Origin: Succinimonas sp045124755
GTDB lineage: Bacteria > Pseudomonadota > Gammaproteobacteria > Enterobacterales > Succinivibrionaceae
Length of the DNA stretch: 64,000 bases
NCBI RefSeq assembly: GCF_045124755.1
Contig: NZ_JBGVMK010000029.1
Strand: one strand, 5' to 3'
Under the pieces are notes generated by a model. It made no database searches and had not been told where the DNA came from. It worked only from the letters and a program-made list of their open reading frames with translations. Within the stretch, counting starts at the first letter, position 1; each line of letters begins with the position of its first letter. The translations under genes and the position numbers were made by a program. Positions 9,094-17,698 of this stretch are shown here, piece after piece.

Positions 9094-11025
9094 TCAGACT
9101 CGCGGGCTGTTATCCCCGGAATCGGTCTTCTCAGCCTTTTCCCCCTCCGGAGAAACCGCTTTGGCCGGTTCCGCTTCAGGCTTGCCGTCTCCCGGCTTGC
9201 CCGCCCCGGCGTCCCCGGCAGCGGCAATATCCCGCACCGGTCTTCTGGCCATGAGATCCTCTATCTGATCCGCATCAATGGTTTCATATTTCATCAGAGC
9301 ATCCTTCATGGCATGAAGAATGTCCATGTTTTCCTCCAGAATCGTCCGGGCCCGGTTGTAATTGCGGGTCAGGATATCCCGGATCTCGGAATCGATAAGC
9401 TCCCGGGTGGATTCGCTCATGCCCTGAAGCTGAGAGGAGCCGCCGCCGTAGTAGGATTCCAGCTGATCGTTTTCCAGAAGCTGAGCTCCCAGCTTGGAGC
9501 TGAAGCCCCAGCGCAGCACCATGTTTCTGGCAATGCCGGTAGCCTTTTCGATATCGTTGGCGGCGCCGGTGGTGGCCAGTTCATTGCCGAAGATCAGCTC
9601 CTCGGCGATTCTTCCGGCATAGAGAGAGGCGATCATGGATTCCAGATACTGCCGGCTGTGACTGAATCTGTCGTTTTCCGGGAGATACATGGTAACGCCG
9701 AGCGCCCGGCCTCTGGGAATAATGGAAACCTTGTAAACCGGATCATGATCCGGAACCAGCTTGCCCACAATGGCATGACCGGACTCATGATAGGCGGTAT
9801 TTTCCTTTTCGTGCTCGTTCATGGCCATGGAACGGCGGGCCGTGCCCATAAGAAGCTTGTCCTTGGCAAAATCAAAGTCCGCCATGGTAACCATTCTCTT
9901 GTCAGTGCGGGCCGCATTAAGAGCCGCCTCGTTAACCAGATTGGCCAGCTCCGCTCCGGAAAACCCCGGAGTGCCCCGGGCAATAAGAGCCACGTTCACA
10001 TCGCCGGAGGTGGGCACCTTCCTCATGTGCACGGCCAGAATCTGCTCGCGGCCCTTGATATCGGGCAGAGCCACGGTAACCTGACGGTCAAAACGGCCCG
10101 GACGCAGAAGCGCCGAGTCCAGCACATCGGGACGGTTGGTAGCGGCGATGACGATCACCGCCTCATGTCCTTCAAAGCCGTCCATTTCCACCAGAAGCTG
10201 ATTCAGAGTCTGCTCTCTTTCATCCTGGCCGCCCACAAAGCCCGCGGATCTCTTGCGGCCCACGGCATCGATTTCGTCAATGAAGATAATGCAGGGAGCA
10301 TGCTTCTTTGCCGTGGCAAACATGTCCCGGACGCGGGAGGCGCCCACGCCCACGAACATTTCCACAAAGTCGGAACCGGAAATGGAGTAAAAAGGCACCT
10401 TGGCCTCGCCGGAAATAGCCTTGGCCAGCAGGGTCTTGCCGGTGCCGGGCTGTCCTACCAGAAGCACGCCCCGGGGGATCTTGCCCCCCAGCTTGCGGTA
10501 CTTGCTGGGATCCCGGAGATAGTCCACCACCTCCTTGACCTCCTCCTTGGCTTCATCGCAGCCGGCCACATCGGCAAAGGTGGTCTTGACATCGGATTCG
10601 CTCATGAGCTTGGCCTTGCTTTTGGAAAAACCCAGAGCTCCGTGTCCGCCGCCCTGCGCCGCCCGGAGATAGAACACCCAGACGCCGATAAGGAGCAGCA
10701 TGGGGAACCAGGAAATCAGGATGGACATGAGAATGCTGGGCTCCTGAGGCTTCACCCCGGTAGTCTCCACATTCATTTCCTCAAGCTTGGGGAGAAGCTC
10801 GGGATCCGTCAGGGGCAACACTACGCTGAACTGCCGGCCGTCCCGGCGCATGCCGGTAATCACCTTGCCGTCAATCTTAACGGAGCTGATATCGCCGCCG
10901 GCAAGCTGCTTCTTGAATGCCACGTAATTGTTTTCCTGAGAGACTGAATCAGCTTCGTTCACGGCTTCCACGGCGTAAATAATCACCAGAGCTATAATCA
11001 GCCAGAGAAAAAGATTTTTAACCAT
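9094..11025 (-). CDS. ftsH: ATP-dependent zinc metalloprotease FtsH
   Basis: Membrane AAA+ protease that degrades misassembled membrane proteins, sigma-32 and, in enterics, LpxC. An N-terminal membrane anchor (5-20), a periplasmic region and a second anchor (about 100-120) precede the AAA domain: Walker A GQPGTGKT at 191-198, Walker B IIFIDEID near 247, and an SRH region ATNRPDVLDSALLRPGRFD. The protease has HESGH at 413-417. At 643 aa it has the usual length. The last 45 residues are a variable charged tail. AAGGA precedes the ATG, and the gene lies 22 nt after rlmE. Confidence 0.97.
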   Translation of the reverse strand: MVKNLFLWLIIALVIIYAVEAVNEADSVSQENNYVAFKKQLAGGDISSVKIDGKVITGMRRDGRQFSVVLPLTDPELLPKLEEMNVETTGVKPQEPSILMSILISWFPMLLLIGVWVFYLRAAQGGGHGALGFSKSKAKLMSESDVKTTFADVAGCDEAKEEVKEVVDYLRDPSKYRKLGGKIPRGVLLVGQPGTGKTLLAKAISGEAKVPFYSISGSDFVEMFVGVGASRVRDMFATAKKHAPCIIFIDEIDAVGRKRSAGFVGGQDEREQTLNQLLVEMDGFEGHEAVIVIAATNRPDVLDSALLRPGRFDRQVTVALPDIKGREQILAVHMRKVPTSGDVNVALIARGTPGFSGAELANLVNEAALNAARTDKRMVTMADFDFAKDKLLMGTARRSMAMNEHEKENTAYHESGHAIVGKLVPDHDPVYKVSIIPRGRALGVTMYLPENDRFSHSRQYLESMIASLYAGRIAEELIFGNELATTGAANDIEKATGIARNMVLRWGFSSKLGAQLLENDQLESYYGGGSSQLQGMSESTRELIDSEIRDILTRNYNRARTILEENMDILHAMKDALMKYETIDADQIEDLMARRPVRDIAAAGDAGAGKPGDGKPEAEPAKAVSPEGEKAEKTDSGDNSPRV

Positions 11026-11047
11026 TAAAAAGCTTCCTTAAAAAATG

Positions 11048-11701
11048 TCAGCGGAAGAATTCCTGTTCTTCGGCGCCCTTAAAACCCATTCCCACATAAT
11101 AGACCTCCCGGGAACGCGACCTGGAGGCATCGGGCTTTCTCACCTTCACCGTGGCAAACGAATCCCGGAGCAGCTTCAGGTATTCCTGACTGCCCTGGCC
11201 GTTAAACACCTTCACCACGAAGGATCCGCCCTTCCGGAGAATCTGCCGGCACATGTCAAAGGCCAGCTCCACAAGATACATGGCCCGGGGCTGATCCACT
11301 CCGGGGTTTCCGGACATGTTAGGAGCCATATCCGACAGGATCACGTCAACCTTGGTGTCGCCCACGGTTTCCAGTAGCCGATCCAGCACCTCCTGCTCCC
11401 GAAAATCCCCCTGAATGAAATCCACGCCGTTAATCGGGGTCATGGGCAGGATATCGCAGGCCACCACCCGGCCGGTTTCTCCCACGCAGGTTACGGCAAA
11501 CTCCGACCAGCCTCCGGGAGCGGCGCCGAGATCCACCACCTTAAAGCCGGGTCTTATAAGACGATCCCGGCTCTGGATCTCATCAAGCTTAAAGCTGGCC
11601 CGGGATCTTAAACCCTGCTTATGGGCTTCCTGCACATAGACGTCATCAAAATGCTCTTTCAGCCAGCGGGCCTGACTGGCGGTTCTCTTCTTTTTGGTCA
11701 T
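11048..11701 (-). CDS. rlmE: 23S rRNA 2'-O-methyltransferase RlmE
   Basis: Methylates U2552 in the A-loop of 23S rRNA; heat-inducible in enterics (FtsJ/RrmJ). At 217 aa it is near the usual 209. The Rossmann motif DLGAAPGGWSEFA, the acid loop DILPM, GDFRE, LSDMAPNMSG and a C-terminal KVRKPDASRSRS are all present, keeping the K-D-K-E tetrad. It is first in the rlmE-ftsH operon, divergent from yhbY as in E. coli. Confidence 0.95.
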   Translation of the reverse strand: MTKKKRTASQARWLKEHFDDVYVQEAHKQGLRSRASFKLDEIQSRDRLIRPGFKVVDLGAAPGGWSEFAVTCVGETGRVVACDILPMTPINGVDFIQGDFREQEVLDRLLETVGDTKVDVILSDMAPNMSGNPGVDQPRAMYLVELAFDMCRQILRKGGSFVVKVFNGQGSQEYLKLLRDSFATVKVRKPDASRSRSREVYYVGMGFKGAEEQEFFR

Positions 11702-11774
11702 ATCGCGGAAACAAAGGCAAAACGGCCTCTGCTCTTAAAAAACGCTCTAAAAAATTTCACAAAACTGAGAGATA

Positions 11775-11803
11775 ATTTTAGCTTAATAATGCCATTCCCA
11801 CAA
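11775..11803 (-). promoter_or_regulatory. Promoter of rlmE-ftsH
   Basis: TTGTGG, 17-nt spacer, TAAAAT on the minus strand, about 75 nt before the rlmE start, in an A/T-rich stretch. No sigma-32-like pair was seen here. Confidence 0.55.
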
Positions 11804-11872
11804 ATAAAAACATGCTCGCGGGATCCCGGCAATACCCCGGAAATTCCCCCGCGATCACACAAAAAACCGCTT

Positions 11873-11901
11873 TTGAAAAACTCCGCGACATCGGCTATAA
11901 T
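11873..11901 (+). promoter_or_regulatory. Promoter of yhbY
   Basis: TTGAAA, 17-nt spacer, perfect TATAAT, about 30 nt before the yhbY start; the AGAGG ribosome site follows. Confidence 0.7.
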
Positions 11902-11931
11902 CCCGGCGATTTAATCAGAGGAAAACACCCC

Positions 11932-12228
11932 ATGGAACTTACTGTAAAACAGAAGCTTTTTCTGAAATCCCGGGCTCACCAGCTGAAGCCGGTGGTGATG
12001 GCGGGACAGAAGGGAATCACCGAAAGCCTTATTAAGGAAACCCTGGCCGCTCTCGAGGCTCATGAGCTCATTAAGATCAAGATCGCCGGAGAACGCGAGG
12101 CCCGGGAGGCCGCGGCTTCGGAAATATGCGAAAAAACCGGCGCCGCCCTGGTGCAGATTGTGGGCGGGAATGCCACCCTGTTTAAAAAACGGAAGGAAAA
12201 ATCCCAGTTTCAGCTGCCCCGGGAATAA
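11932..12228 (+). CDS. yhbY: Ribosome-associated CRM-domain protein YhbY
   Basis: Small RNA-binding protein that associates with pre-50S ribosomes. At 98 aa it matches YhbY (97). The whole protein is one CRM domain, with the helical N-terminus LTVKQKLFLKSRAHQLKP, the GQKGI loop typical of the GxxG motif, and a C-terminal VQIVGGNATLFKKRK strand. The start MELTVKQ was chosen for the AGAGG site at proper spacing and the promoter just upstream. It is divergent from rlmE. Confidence 0.93.
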   Translation: MELTVKQKLFLKSRAHQLKPVVMAGQKGITESLIKETLAALEAHELIKIKIAGEREAREAAASEICEKTGAALVQIVGGNATLFKKRKEKSQFQLPRE

Positions 12229-12341
12229 AGCCCTCTCTTCCCCGATGCCCCGGCATGCCGGGGTTTCTCTCCGGTACCCCGCACTAAGCCCCGGTAATGT
12301 CCGGGAAATCTGCTATTCCGGCGGTTCAAAACCGACTGAAT

Positions 12342-12401
12342 TGTGCATAACTCTGTTAATAACTTTGTTAACAACTCTGTGAATACTGTTCCGGATAACT
12401 C
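12342..12401. repeat. 12-bp direct repeats resembling DnaA boxes
   Basis: Five in-phase 12-bp units at 12342, 12354, 12366, 12378 and 12390: TGTGCATAACTC, TGTTAATAACTT, TGTTAACAACTC, TGTGAATACTGT and TCCGGATAACTC. The first nine bases of the first unit match the reverse-strand DnaA box consensus TGTGNATAA; the others are degenerate. The array is A/T-rich and lies between the convergent ends of yhbY and greA. Confidence 0.6.
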
Positions 12402-12427
12402 TTCCGGTTAACTTGTCTCTGCCGGCC

Positions 12428-12460
12428 AAAAAGAAAAAATCCCGGAGATCCTCCGGGATT
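12428..12460 (-). terminator. Terminator of greA
   Basis: A 10-bp stem AATCCCGGAG / CTCCGGGATT (12438-12460) with a 3-nt loop, followed on the minus strand by TTTTTCTTTTT. Confidence 0.85.
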
Positions 12461-12497
12461 AGCGCCTCAGTCAGGCTCAGAAAAAGCCCGCGGCAAA

Positions 12498-12986
12498 TCA
12501 GATATAGGAAACTTCCTTGATGTAGAATTCCATTCTGCCCTTGGGGATGTCCACCACTACGTCATCATCGGGGAACTTGCCCATAAGAGCTTTGGCAATG
12601 GGGGTCTTGTAGCTGATATAACCCTTGGTCACATCCGCCTCGTAGTCCCCCACGATCTTGTAGGTAACCTCTTCCCCGGTATCATCCCTTTCCAGCTTCA
12701 CCGTGGCTCCGAACACCACCTTGCGCTCGCTGTCAGGAACCTTCTTCATTCTGGTAACATCAATGATTTCAGCGGTAGCCAGCTGAGTCTCCATATTCTT
12801 GATCTTGGCCTCGCAGATGCCCTGCTCCTCGCGGGCGGCGGCATACTCGGCATTTTCGCTCAAATCGCCATGCTCGCGGGCTTCGGCAATAGCATTGCTG
12901 ATACGGGGTCTTTCCACCGACTTCAAAAATTCCAGGTCTTTGCGCAGCTTCTCGGCGCCTGCTACTGTCATTGGAGTCTTTTCCAT
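12498..12986 (-). CDS. greA: Transcription elongation factor GreA
   Basis: Binds the RNA polymerase secondary channel and stimulates cleavage of backtracked transcripts. At 162 aa it is close to the usual 158. An N-terminal antiparallel coiled coil (about 8-75) carries the acidic tip in ARE-HGDLSENAEYAAAREEQ, with the D/E pair needed for cleavage. The C-terminal FKBP-like domain ends in GRMEFYIKEVSYI. A GGGAGACGGAG stretch precedes the ATG. A terminator lies in its 5' leader. Confidence 0.96.
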   Translation of the reverse strand: MEKTPMTVAGAEKLRKDLEFLKSVERPRISNAIAEAREHGDLSENAEYAAAREEQGICEAKIKNMETQLATAEIIDVTRMKKVPDSERKVVFGATVKLERDDTGEEVTYKIVGDYEADVTKGYISYKTPIAKALMGKFPDDDVVVDIPKGRMEFYIKEVSYI

Positions 12987-13010
12987 TTACTCCGTCTCCC
13001 TAAAAAATAA

Positions 13011-13044
13011 TAAAAAAAACGAGCCCCGCCGCTAAGCAGGACTC
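13011..13044 (-). terminator. Leader terminator (attenuator) before greA
   Basis: On the minus strand GAGTCCTGC pairs with GCGGGGCTC (9 bp, some wobble, loop TTAGCG), followed by GTTTTTTTTATT, ending about 25 nt before the greA start. It would release a short leader RNA. The E. coli greA leader also ends in a terminator that yields GraL RNAs; common function is inferred from position. Confidence 0.7.
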
Positions 13045-13111
13045 CTTTATGCTGACCATCACCGGGATCTTTGCCTTCTCCCAAGCCTGATTACGGCCCG
13101 GAACGGCTGGC

Positions 13112-13120
13112 ATTCTAACA
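13112..13120 (-). promoter_or_regulatory. Extended -10 promoter of greA
   Basis: TG-T-TAGAAT on the minus strand, about 130 nt before the greA start, with TTGGCA farther upstream at non-ideal spacing (20 nt). Transcripts would carry a leader of roughly 95 nt before the leader terminator. Confidence 0.5.
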
Positions 13121-13195
13121 TAATTAACACCTGAAAATGCCAACCTGAGTCACATTAACGGGGAATAAACCGGGAAAGGACAACTCCCGGCGGCT

Positions 13196-14347
13196 TTACC
13201 CCTTCAGGTCATCAAAGAACTTTCTCACCTTCTGCAGGAAGCTTTCCCTGTTAGGCTCATGGCTGCCCGAGCTCTTGCTGTCTCCCAGAGAGGACTCGAA
13301 GCTGCGGAGAATGCTCTTCTGTTCATCGCTGAGCTTAACCGGGGTTTCCACCACGATATGGCAGTAGAGATCACCCGTGCGGGTGCCCTGAACGCTCTTG
13401 ATGCCCTTTCCGGGAACCCGCAGCCTGGTGCCGGTCTGCGTTCCTTCGGCAATGGTGAGACTGATTCTGCCGGAGAGGGTGGGAACCTCCACCTTGCCGC
13501 CCAGAGCCGCCGTGCAGAAGCTGATAGGAACCTCCACATGAAGATCATTGCCGTCCCGCTCAAAGATCTTGTGCGGTCTGACTCTGATAACAACATAAAG
13601 ATCTCCGGAAGGAGCGCCGTTAAGTCCGGCCTCGCCCTTGCCGCTGAGACGCAGTCTGTTGCCGGTGGAAACTCCTGCCGGAATGGTAACCTCTTCCCGG
13701 ATCTTCTTGACCACGCGGCCGGTGCCGTGGCAGCTGCCGCAGGGATTGGTAATCTCCTTGCCGGTGCCGTGGCAGTACGGACAGGTCTGCTCTACCGCAA
13801 AGAAGCCCTGCCGCATCTGCACCCGGCCGGTGCCGTGACAGTGGGAGCAGGTCTGGGGCTTGGAGCCGTCCTTGCAGCCCGTGCTGTGGCAGGTATCGCA
13901 GGGAACATAAGTGCTGATCTCAATCTGCTTCTTGCAGCCGCTGGCAGCTTCCTCAAGAGTAATGTCGACAATCTTTTCAACATCATCTCCCGGCTGCTCT
14001 CTGGGAGCTCCGCCGCCGCCGCGTCTGTTTCCGAAAATATCTCCGAACATGCTGCCGAAGATATCCCCGAAATCAGCGCCGCCGCCAAAGCCGCCGAAGC
14101 CGCCGGCTCCGGCGCCGTTAGGATCAACGCCGGCAAAGCCAAACTGGTCATAGGCGGCCTTCTTGTTAGGATCGCTCAGGACTGAGTAAGCCTCATTGAT
14201 TTCCTCAAACTTCTGAGCAGCGCCCGCCTCATGATTCCTGTCCGGATGATATTTCATTGCCAGGCGTCTGAATGCCTTTTTAATAGTCTGGGCATCAGCG
14301 CCTTTGTCGACGCCCAGGACTTCGTAATAATCACGCTTTTCGGCCAT
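13196..14347 (-). CDS. dnaJ: Chaperone protein DnaJ
   Basis: Hsp40 co-chaperone that delivers substrates to DnaK and stimulates its ATPase. At 383 aa it matches the family (376). The J domain (1-70) has the HPD motif in KYHPDRNH, followed by a Gly/Phe/Ala-rich stretch (76-115). Four zinc-finger repeats follow (CDTCHSTGC, CSHCHGTGR, CPYCHGTGK, CGSCHGTGR), then the substrate-binding C-terminal domains. It lies 111 nt after dnaK. Confidence 0.97.
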   Translation of the reverse strand: MAEKRDYYEVLGVDKGADAQTIKKAFRRLAMKYHPDRNHEAGAAQKFEEINEAYSVLSDPNKKAAYDQFGFAGVDPNGAGAGGFGGFGGGADFGDIFGSMFGDIFGNRRGGGGAPREQPGDDVEKIVDITLEEAASGCKKQIEISTYVPCDTCHSTGCKDGSKPQTCSHCHGTGRVQMRQGFFAVEQTCPYCHGTGKEITNPCGSCHGTGRVVKKIREEVTIPAGVSTGNRLRLSGKGEAGLNGAPSGDLYVVIRVRPHKIFERDGNDLHVEVPISFCTAALGGKVEVPTLSGRISLTIAEGTQTGTRLRVPGKGIKSVQGTRTGDLYCHIVVETPVKLSDEQKSILRSFESSLGDSKSSGSHEPNRESFLQKVRKFFDDLKG

Positions 14348-14382
14348 AATAGGGACACCTTTAAATCATATTCAAACAACAA

Positions 14383-14409
14383 CGGATACCGCACAGTTCG
14401 CGGTATCCG
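14383..14409 (-). other. Hairpin between dnaK and dnaJ
   Basis: A perfect 10-bp stem CGGATACCGC / GCGGTATCCG with a 7-nt loop, followed on the minus strand by TTGTTGTTTG. It may act as a weak terminator or RNA-stability element lowering dnaJ relative to dnaK. Confidence 0.55.
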
Positions 14410-14458
14410 TCTCAGCCGTTAAAAGGATCCGGCCCTGCCGGACCCTGAAACCGCAGGT

Positions 14459-16393
14459 TTACTTTTCATCCTTCACGTCTTCGAACTCGGCATCCATGGT
14501 GTTGCCGTCATCCTTGGCGGAAGAGGAAGCGGAATCCTGAGCAGGCTGCTCGGAAGCCGGCTGGCCCTGAGAACCCTGCTGAGTGTACTGAGGCAGAGCG
14601 CCGCAGATATCCATCAGCTTCTTCTGAGCGGTCTCAATGGCTTCCTTGCTGTCGCCCTTGGCAGCGGTCTCCAGCTCCTGAATGGCATCGTCGATGTTCT
14701 TCTTCAGGTCTGCGGGAACCTTGTCGCCGGCTTCGCTGAGCTGAGTCTTCACGGAGGAGATCAGCTGGTCTGCGGAATTGCGGGCGGTAGCCAGCTCGGC
14801 AAACTTCTTGTCTTCTTCAGCATGAGCCTCGGCATCTCTTACCATTCTCTGAATTTCATCCTCGGAAAGTCCGGAGGAAGACTGAATGGTGATCTTCTGT
14901 TCCTTGCCGGTGTTCTTGTCCTTGGCGCTTACATGGATACAGCCGTCGGCATCGATGTCGAAGGTAACCTCAATCTGCGGCACACCGCGGCGGGCCGGAG
15001 CAATGCCGGTGAGGTCGAAGTTGCCCAGAAGCTTGTTATCGGCAGCGCGCTTGCGTTCGCCCTGAAGCACTCTGATGGTTACCGCAGGCTGATTGTCCTC
15101 GGCGGTGGAGAAGATCTGGCTCTTCTTGGTAGGAATAGTAGTGTTCTTCTCAATAAGCGGGGTCATTACGCCGCCCATGGTTTCAATGCCCAGGGAAAGC
15201 GGAGTTACGTCCAGGAGGAGCACGTCCTTCTTGTCGCCTGACAGCACGGCGCCCTGAATGGCAGCGCCCACGGCAACGGCTTCATCCGGGTTAACGTCCT
15301 TGCGGGGTTCCTTGCCGAAGAACTCGCGTACCACCTGCTGAATGAGCGGCATGCGGGTCTGACCGCCTACCAGAAGCACGTCATCGATTTCGCTCTTCTG
15401 GAGATTGGCATCGCTGAGAGCAATTCTTACCGGCTCCAGAGAGGAGTTAACCAGATCCTGAACCAAGGCTTCCAGCTTAGCGCGGGTCATGGTTACATTC
15501 ATGTGCTTGGGGCCGGTGGCGTCAGCGGTGATGTAAGGCAGATTGATGTCAGTCTGCATGGCGGAGGAAAGCTCAATCTTGGCCTTTTCGGCAGCTTCCT
15601 TGAGACGGGAAAGAGCCAGAATGTCCTTGCTGAGATCAACGCCGCTGGTCTTCTTGAAGTCATCGATAAGGAAGTCAATCACTCTCTTGTCAATGTCTTC
15701 GCCGCCCAGATGGGTGTTGCCGTTGGTGGAAAGCACCTCAAAGGTCTTGCCGCCGTCGCCGTCCTCGTCGATGTCAATGATGGAGATATCGAAGGTGCCG
15801 CCGCCGAAGTCGTATACGGCAATCTTCTTTTCGCCCTTGACCTTGTCTTCGCCGTAGGCCATGGCTGCTGCGGTAGGCTCGTTGATAATGCGCTTAACCT
15901 CGAGACCGGCAATTCTGCCCGCATCCTTGGTAGCCTGACGCTGCTGGTCATTGAAGTAGGCCGGAACGGTGATTACGGCTTCGGTTACCTTCTCGCCGAG
16001 AATGTCCTCTGCGGTCTTCTTCATTTTCTTCAGCACTTCAGCGGAAACCTGAGGAGGGGCCATCTTCTTGCCGTCCTTCAGAGCAACCCAGGCATCGCCG
16101 TTATCAGCTCTTACAATCTTATAAGGCATTACGGAAACGTCTCTCTGCACTTCGGCATCATCGAAACGACGGCCGATGAGACGCTTAACCGCATAAAGAG
16201 TATTTTCAGGATTGGTTACCGCCTGCCGCTTGGCAACGTCGCCCACCAGAATTTCGCCCTTGTCGGTATAGCCGATGGTGGAAGGAGTGGTGCGCTTTCC
16301 TTCGGCATTCTCAAGAACTCTCTGCTGACCGTTTTCCAGTACTGCAACGCATGAATTGGTAGTACCCAGGTCAATACCGATAATCTTACCCAT
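14459..16393 (-). CDS. dnaK: Chaperone protein DnaK
   Basis: Hsp70 chaperone that folds and disaggregates proteins with DnaJ and GrpE. The start at 16393 (MGKIIGIDLGTTNSC) gives 644 aa (family about 638) with GGAG upstream; an earlier in-frame ATG would add eight odd residues. The nucleotide domain has IDLGTTNS, the DFGGGTFD phosphate loop and the VLLVGGQTRMP motif. The interdomain linker is DVLLLDVTPLSLGIE. The C-terminus ends in an acidic EFEDVKDEK. A sigma-32-like promoter lies upstream. Confidence 0.97.
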   Translation of the reverse strand: MGKIIGIDLGTTNSCVAVLENGQQRVLENAEGKRTTPSTIGYTDKGEILVGDVAKRQAVTNPENTLYAVKRLIGRRFDDAEVQRDVSVMPYKIVRADNGDAWVALKDGKKMAPPQVSAEVLKKMKKTAEDILGEKVTEAVITVPAYFNDQQRQATKDAGRIAGLEVKRIINEPTAAAMAYGEDKVKGEKKIAVYDFGGGTFDISIIDIDEDGDGGKTFEVLSTNGNTHLGGEDIDKRVIDFLIDDFKKTSGVDLSKDILALSRLKEAAEKAKIELSSAMQTDINLPYITADATGPKHMNVTMTRAKLEALVQDLVNSSLEPVRIALSDANLQKSEIDDVLLVGGQTRMPLIQQVVREFFGKEPRKDVNPDEAVAVGAAIQGAVLSGDKKDVLLLDVTPLSLGIETMGGVMTPLIEKNTTIPTKKSQIFSTAEDNQPAVTIRVLQGERKRAADNKLLGNFDLTGIAPARRGVPQIEVTFDIDADGCIHVSAKDKNTGKEQKITIQSSSGLSEDEIQRMVRDAEAHAEEDKKFAELATARNSADQLISSVKTQLSEAGDKVPADLKKNIDDAIQELETAAKGDSKEAIETAQKKLMDICGALPQYTQQGSQGQPASEQPAQDSASSSAKDDGNTMDAEFEDVKDEK

Positions 16394-16469
16394 AGTATGT
16401 ATTTCTCCAGTTATCAAATCTTTGCGACAGGCTTTAATTATTTGCTGTTCCTGTCCCGTTCTGACCTTA

Positions 16470-16497
16470 ACATGGTGCTTAGTTGCATCTTTTCAAG
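16470..16497 (-). promoter_or_regulatory. Sigma-32-type promoter of dnaK
   Basis: CTTGAAA, 13-nt spacer, CACCATGT on the minus strand, about 75 nt before dnaK. The known RpoH consensus is CTTGAAA / CCCCATNT, so only one position differs. Confidence 0.75.
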
Positions 16498-16568
16498 GGG
16501 GGAGGCAAAAATTTTTCATTTTCCCGCCCGGAAAAGATTTCCGGACGCATCAGATGCCGGAGCGGGCC

Positions 16569-16889
16569 TCAGCTGTCCCGCGGGTTCTGTTCCGGCGCCG
16601 GTTTCCGCTCCCGGTCATCGGCGCTGTCATCTTCATCGTCTTCTTCGCTGTCTTCTTCATCTTCCTCCGGAACGCTTTCCGGCTTAGTTCCGGAAATGCC
16701 CTTGTAGCAGTAAAGATCCCGCATCTTAACCGTTATCATAAGAGCGCCCAGAGCCGCCAGCAGAAAAGCACCGGCCACCATAAGCCCGCTCCCCAGAAGG
16801 AGAGCCGCCATCAGGACTGCCACCGCAGCCATAAACAGCATTACGAAGATCCGGAGCTGTTTCTCGGCCCCGGATTTGTCACCAGCCAT
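16569..16889 (-). CDS. Small membrane protein with acidic tail
   Basis: I do not recognise a family. The start at 16889 (MAGDKSGAEK) has an ideal GGGAGG site 6 nt upstream and gives 106 aa. It has two adjacent hydrophobic segments (about 14-34 and 37-55) and a highly acidic C-terminal tail (ESVPEEDEEDSEEDDEDD). It lies between grpE and dnaK on the same strand, after the grpE terminator and before the dnaK heat-shock promoter. A role in stress response is possible from position only. Confidence 0.7.
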   Translation of the reverse strand: MAGDKSGAEKQLRIFVMLFMAAVAVLMAALLLGSGLMVAGAFLLAALGALMITVKMRDLYCYKGISGTKPESVPEEDEEDSEEDDEDDSADDRERKPAPEQNPRDS

Positions 16890-16906
16890 GCATAACCTCC
16901 CGCAGC

Positions 16907-16942
16907 AAAAAAAAATCCCCGCTGACGCAAAGCCACCGGGGA
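16907..16942 (-). terminator. Terminator of grpE
   Basis: On the minus strand TCCCC pairs with GGGGA (16916-16942), with extra internal pairing, followed by nine T residues. It lies 41 nt after the grpE stop. Confidence 0.75.
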
Positions 16943-16982
16943 CGCTCATACTGAAAAACGGACGCTTTTCTGTCCGCCTTAA

Positions 16983-17660
16983 TCAGGCTTCGGTATTCAC
17001 CGAGCCCCCGTTACCGGCGGAAACCACCACCTGGGCAGCCCTGATGGTTCTGCCGTTCAGGGAATAACCGGTGCGGAAGGTTTCAATAACATGGTTTGCC
17101 GGGATGGCCGGGTTCGGCACAAAGGTCATGGCCTCGTGAAGCTCCGGATCAAACTCATCGCCGTTACCAGGCCGGATAGCCTTGAGTCCGTTATTCTCCA
17201 TAGCCTTGAGGAGCACGGTCATGGTGCTCTTTACGCCCTCTACCACCTGAGAGATCATTTCCGGGTTGTCCGGAGTGATCTTGCCGGAATATTCCACCGC
17301 CTTTTCCATGGCCTCCAGGGGCGGCACCAGATCCTGAGCAAATCCGGTAATGGCATAATCCTTGGCCTTCTTCATATCCTGATCGCAGCGCTTTCTCATG
17401 TTCTGCGTCTCGGCCCGGGCCCTGAGAGCTTCCTCCTTAAGAGTCCTGTTTTCATCTTCAAGCTCGCGAATCCTCTTCTGAGCCTCCTCAAGATCCTTAA
17501 TGAGCTTCTCCGGAGTCATTTCCTCCTGGCTCTCCTGTCCGGACTCGTCTGCAGATTCAGGAGCGGCTTCCTCCGGAGCCGGCTGCTGTTCTTCGGCGTT
17601 ATTGATTTCGTTTTCCTTGTCCGGATCGGCGCTGTTCTCTTGAACTTCTTCGTTATTCAT
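16983..17660 (-). CDS. grpE: Nucleotide exchange factor GrpE
   Basis: Releases ADP from DnaK. At 225 aa it is slightly longer than the E. coli protein (197) because of an acidic N-terminal stretch (about 1-50, Glu/Gln/Pro-rich). A long coiled coil (about 55-110, with LEDENRTLKEEALRARAET) is followed by the beta domain with AMTFVPNPAIPANHV and the terminal IRAAQVVVSAG. GGAG precedes the start. A sigma-32-like promoter lies about 40 nt upstream. Confidence 0.96.
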   Translation of the reverse strand: MNNEEVQENSADPDKENEINNAEEQQPAPEEAAPESADESGQESQEEMTPEKLIKDLEEAQKRIRELEDENRTLKEEALRARAETQNMRKRCDQDMKKAKDYAITGFAQDLVPPLEAMEKAVEYSGKITPDNPEMISQVVEGVKSTMTVLLKAMENNGLKAIRPGNGDEFDPELHEAMTFVPNPAIPANHVIETFRTGYSLNGRTIRAAQVVVSAGNGGSVNTEA

Positions 17661-17698
17661 TCGCTTATCTCCAAAAACCGCAAAAAATCCTGTTCCCT

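Noticed and set aside
8982..9227. Longer N-terminus for FolP
   Set aside because: It would overlap the 3' end of ftsH and its terminator and add about 80 residues with no homology to FolP.
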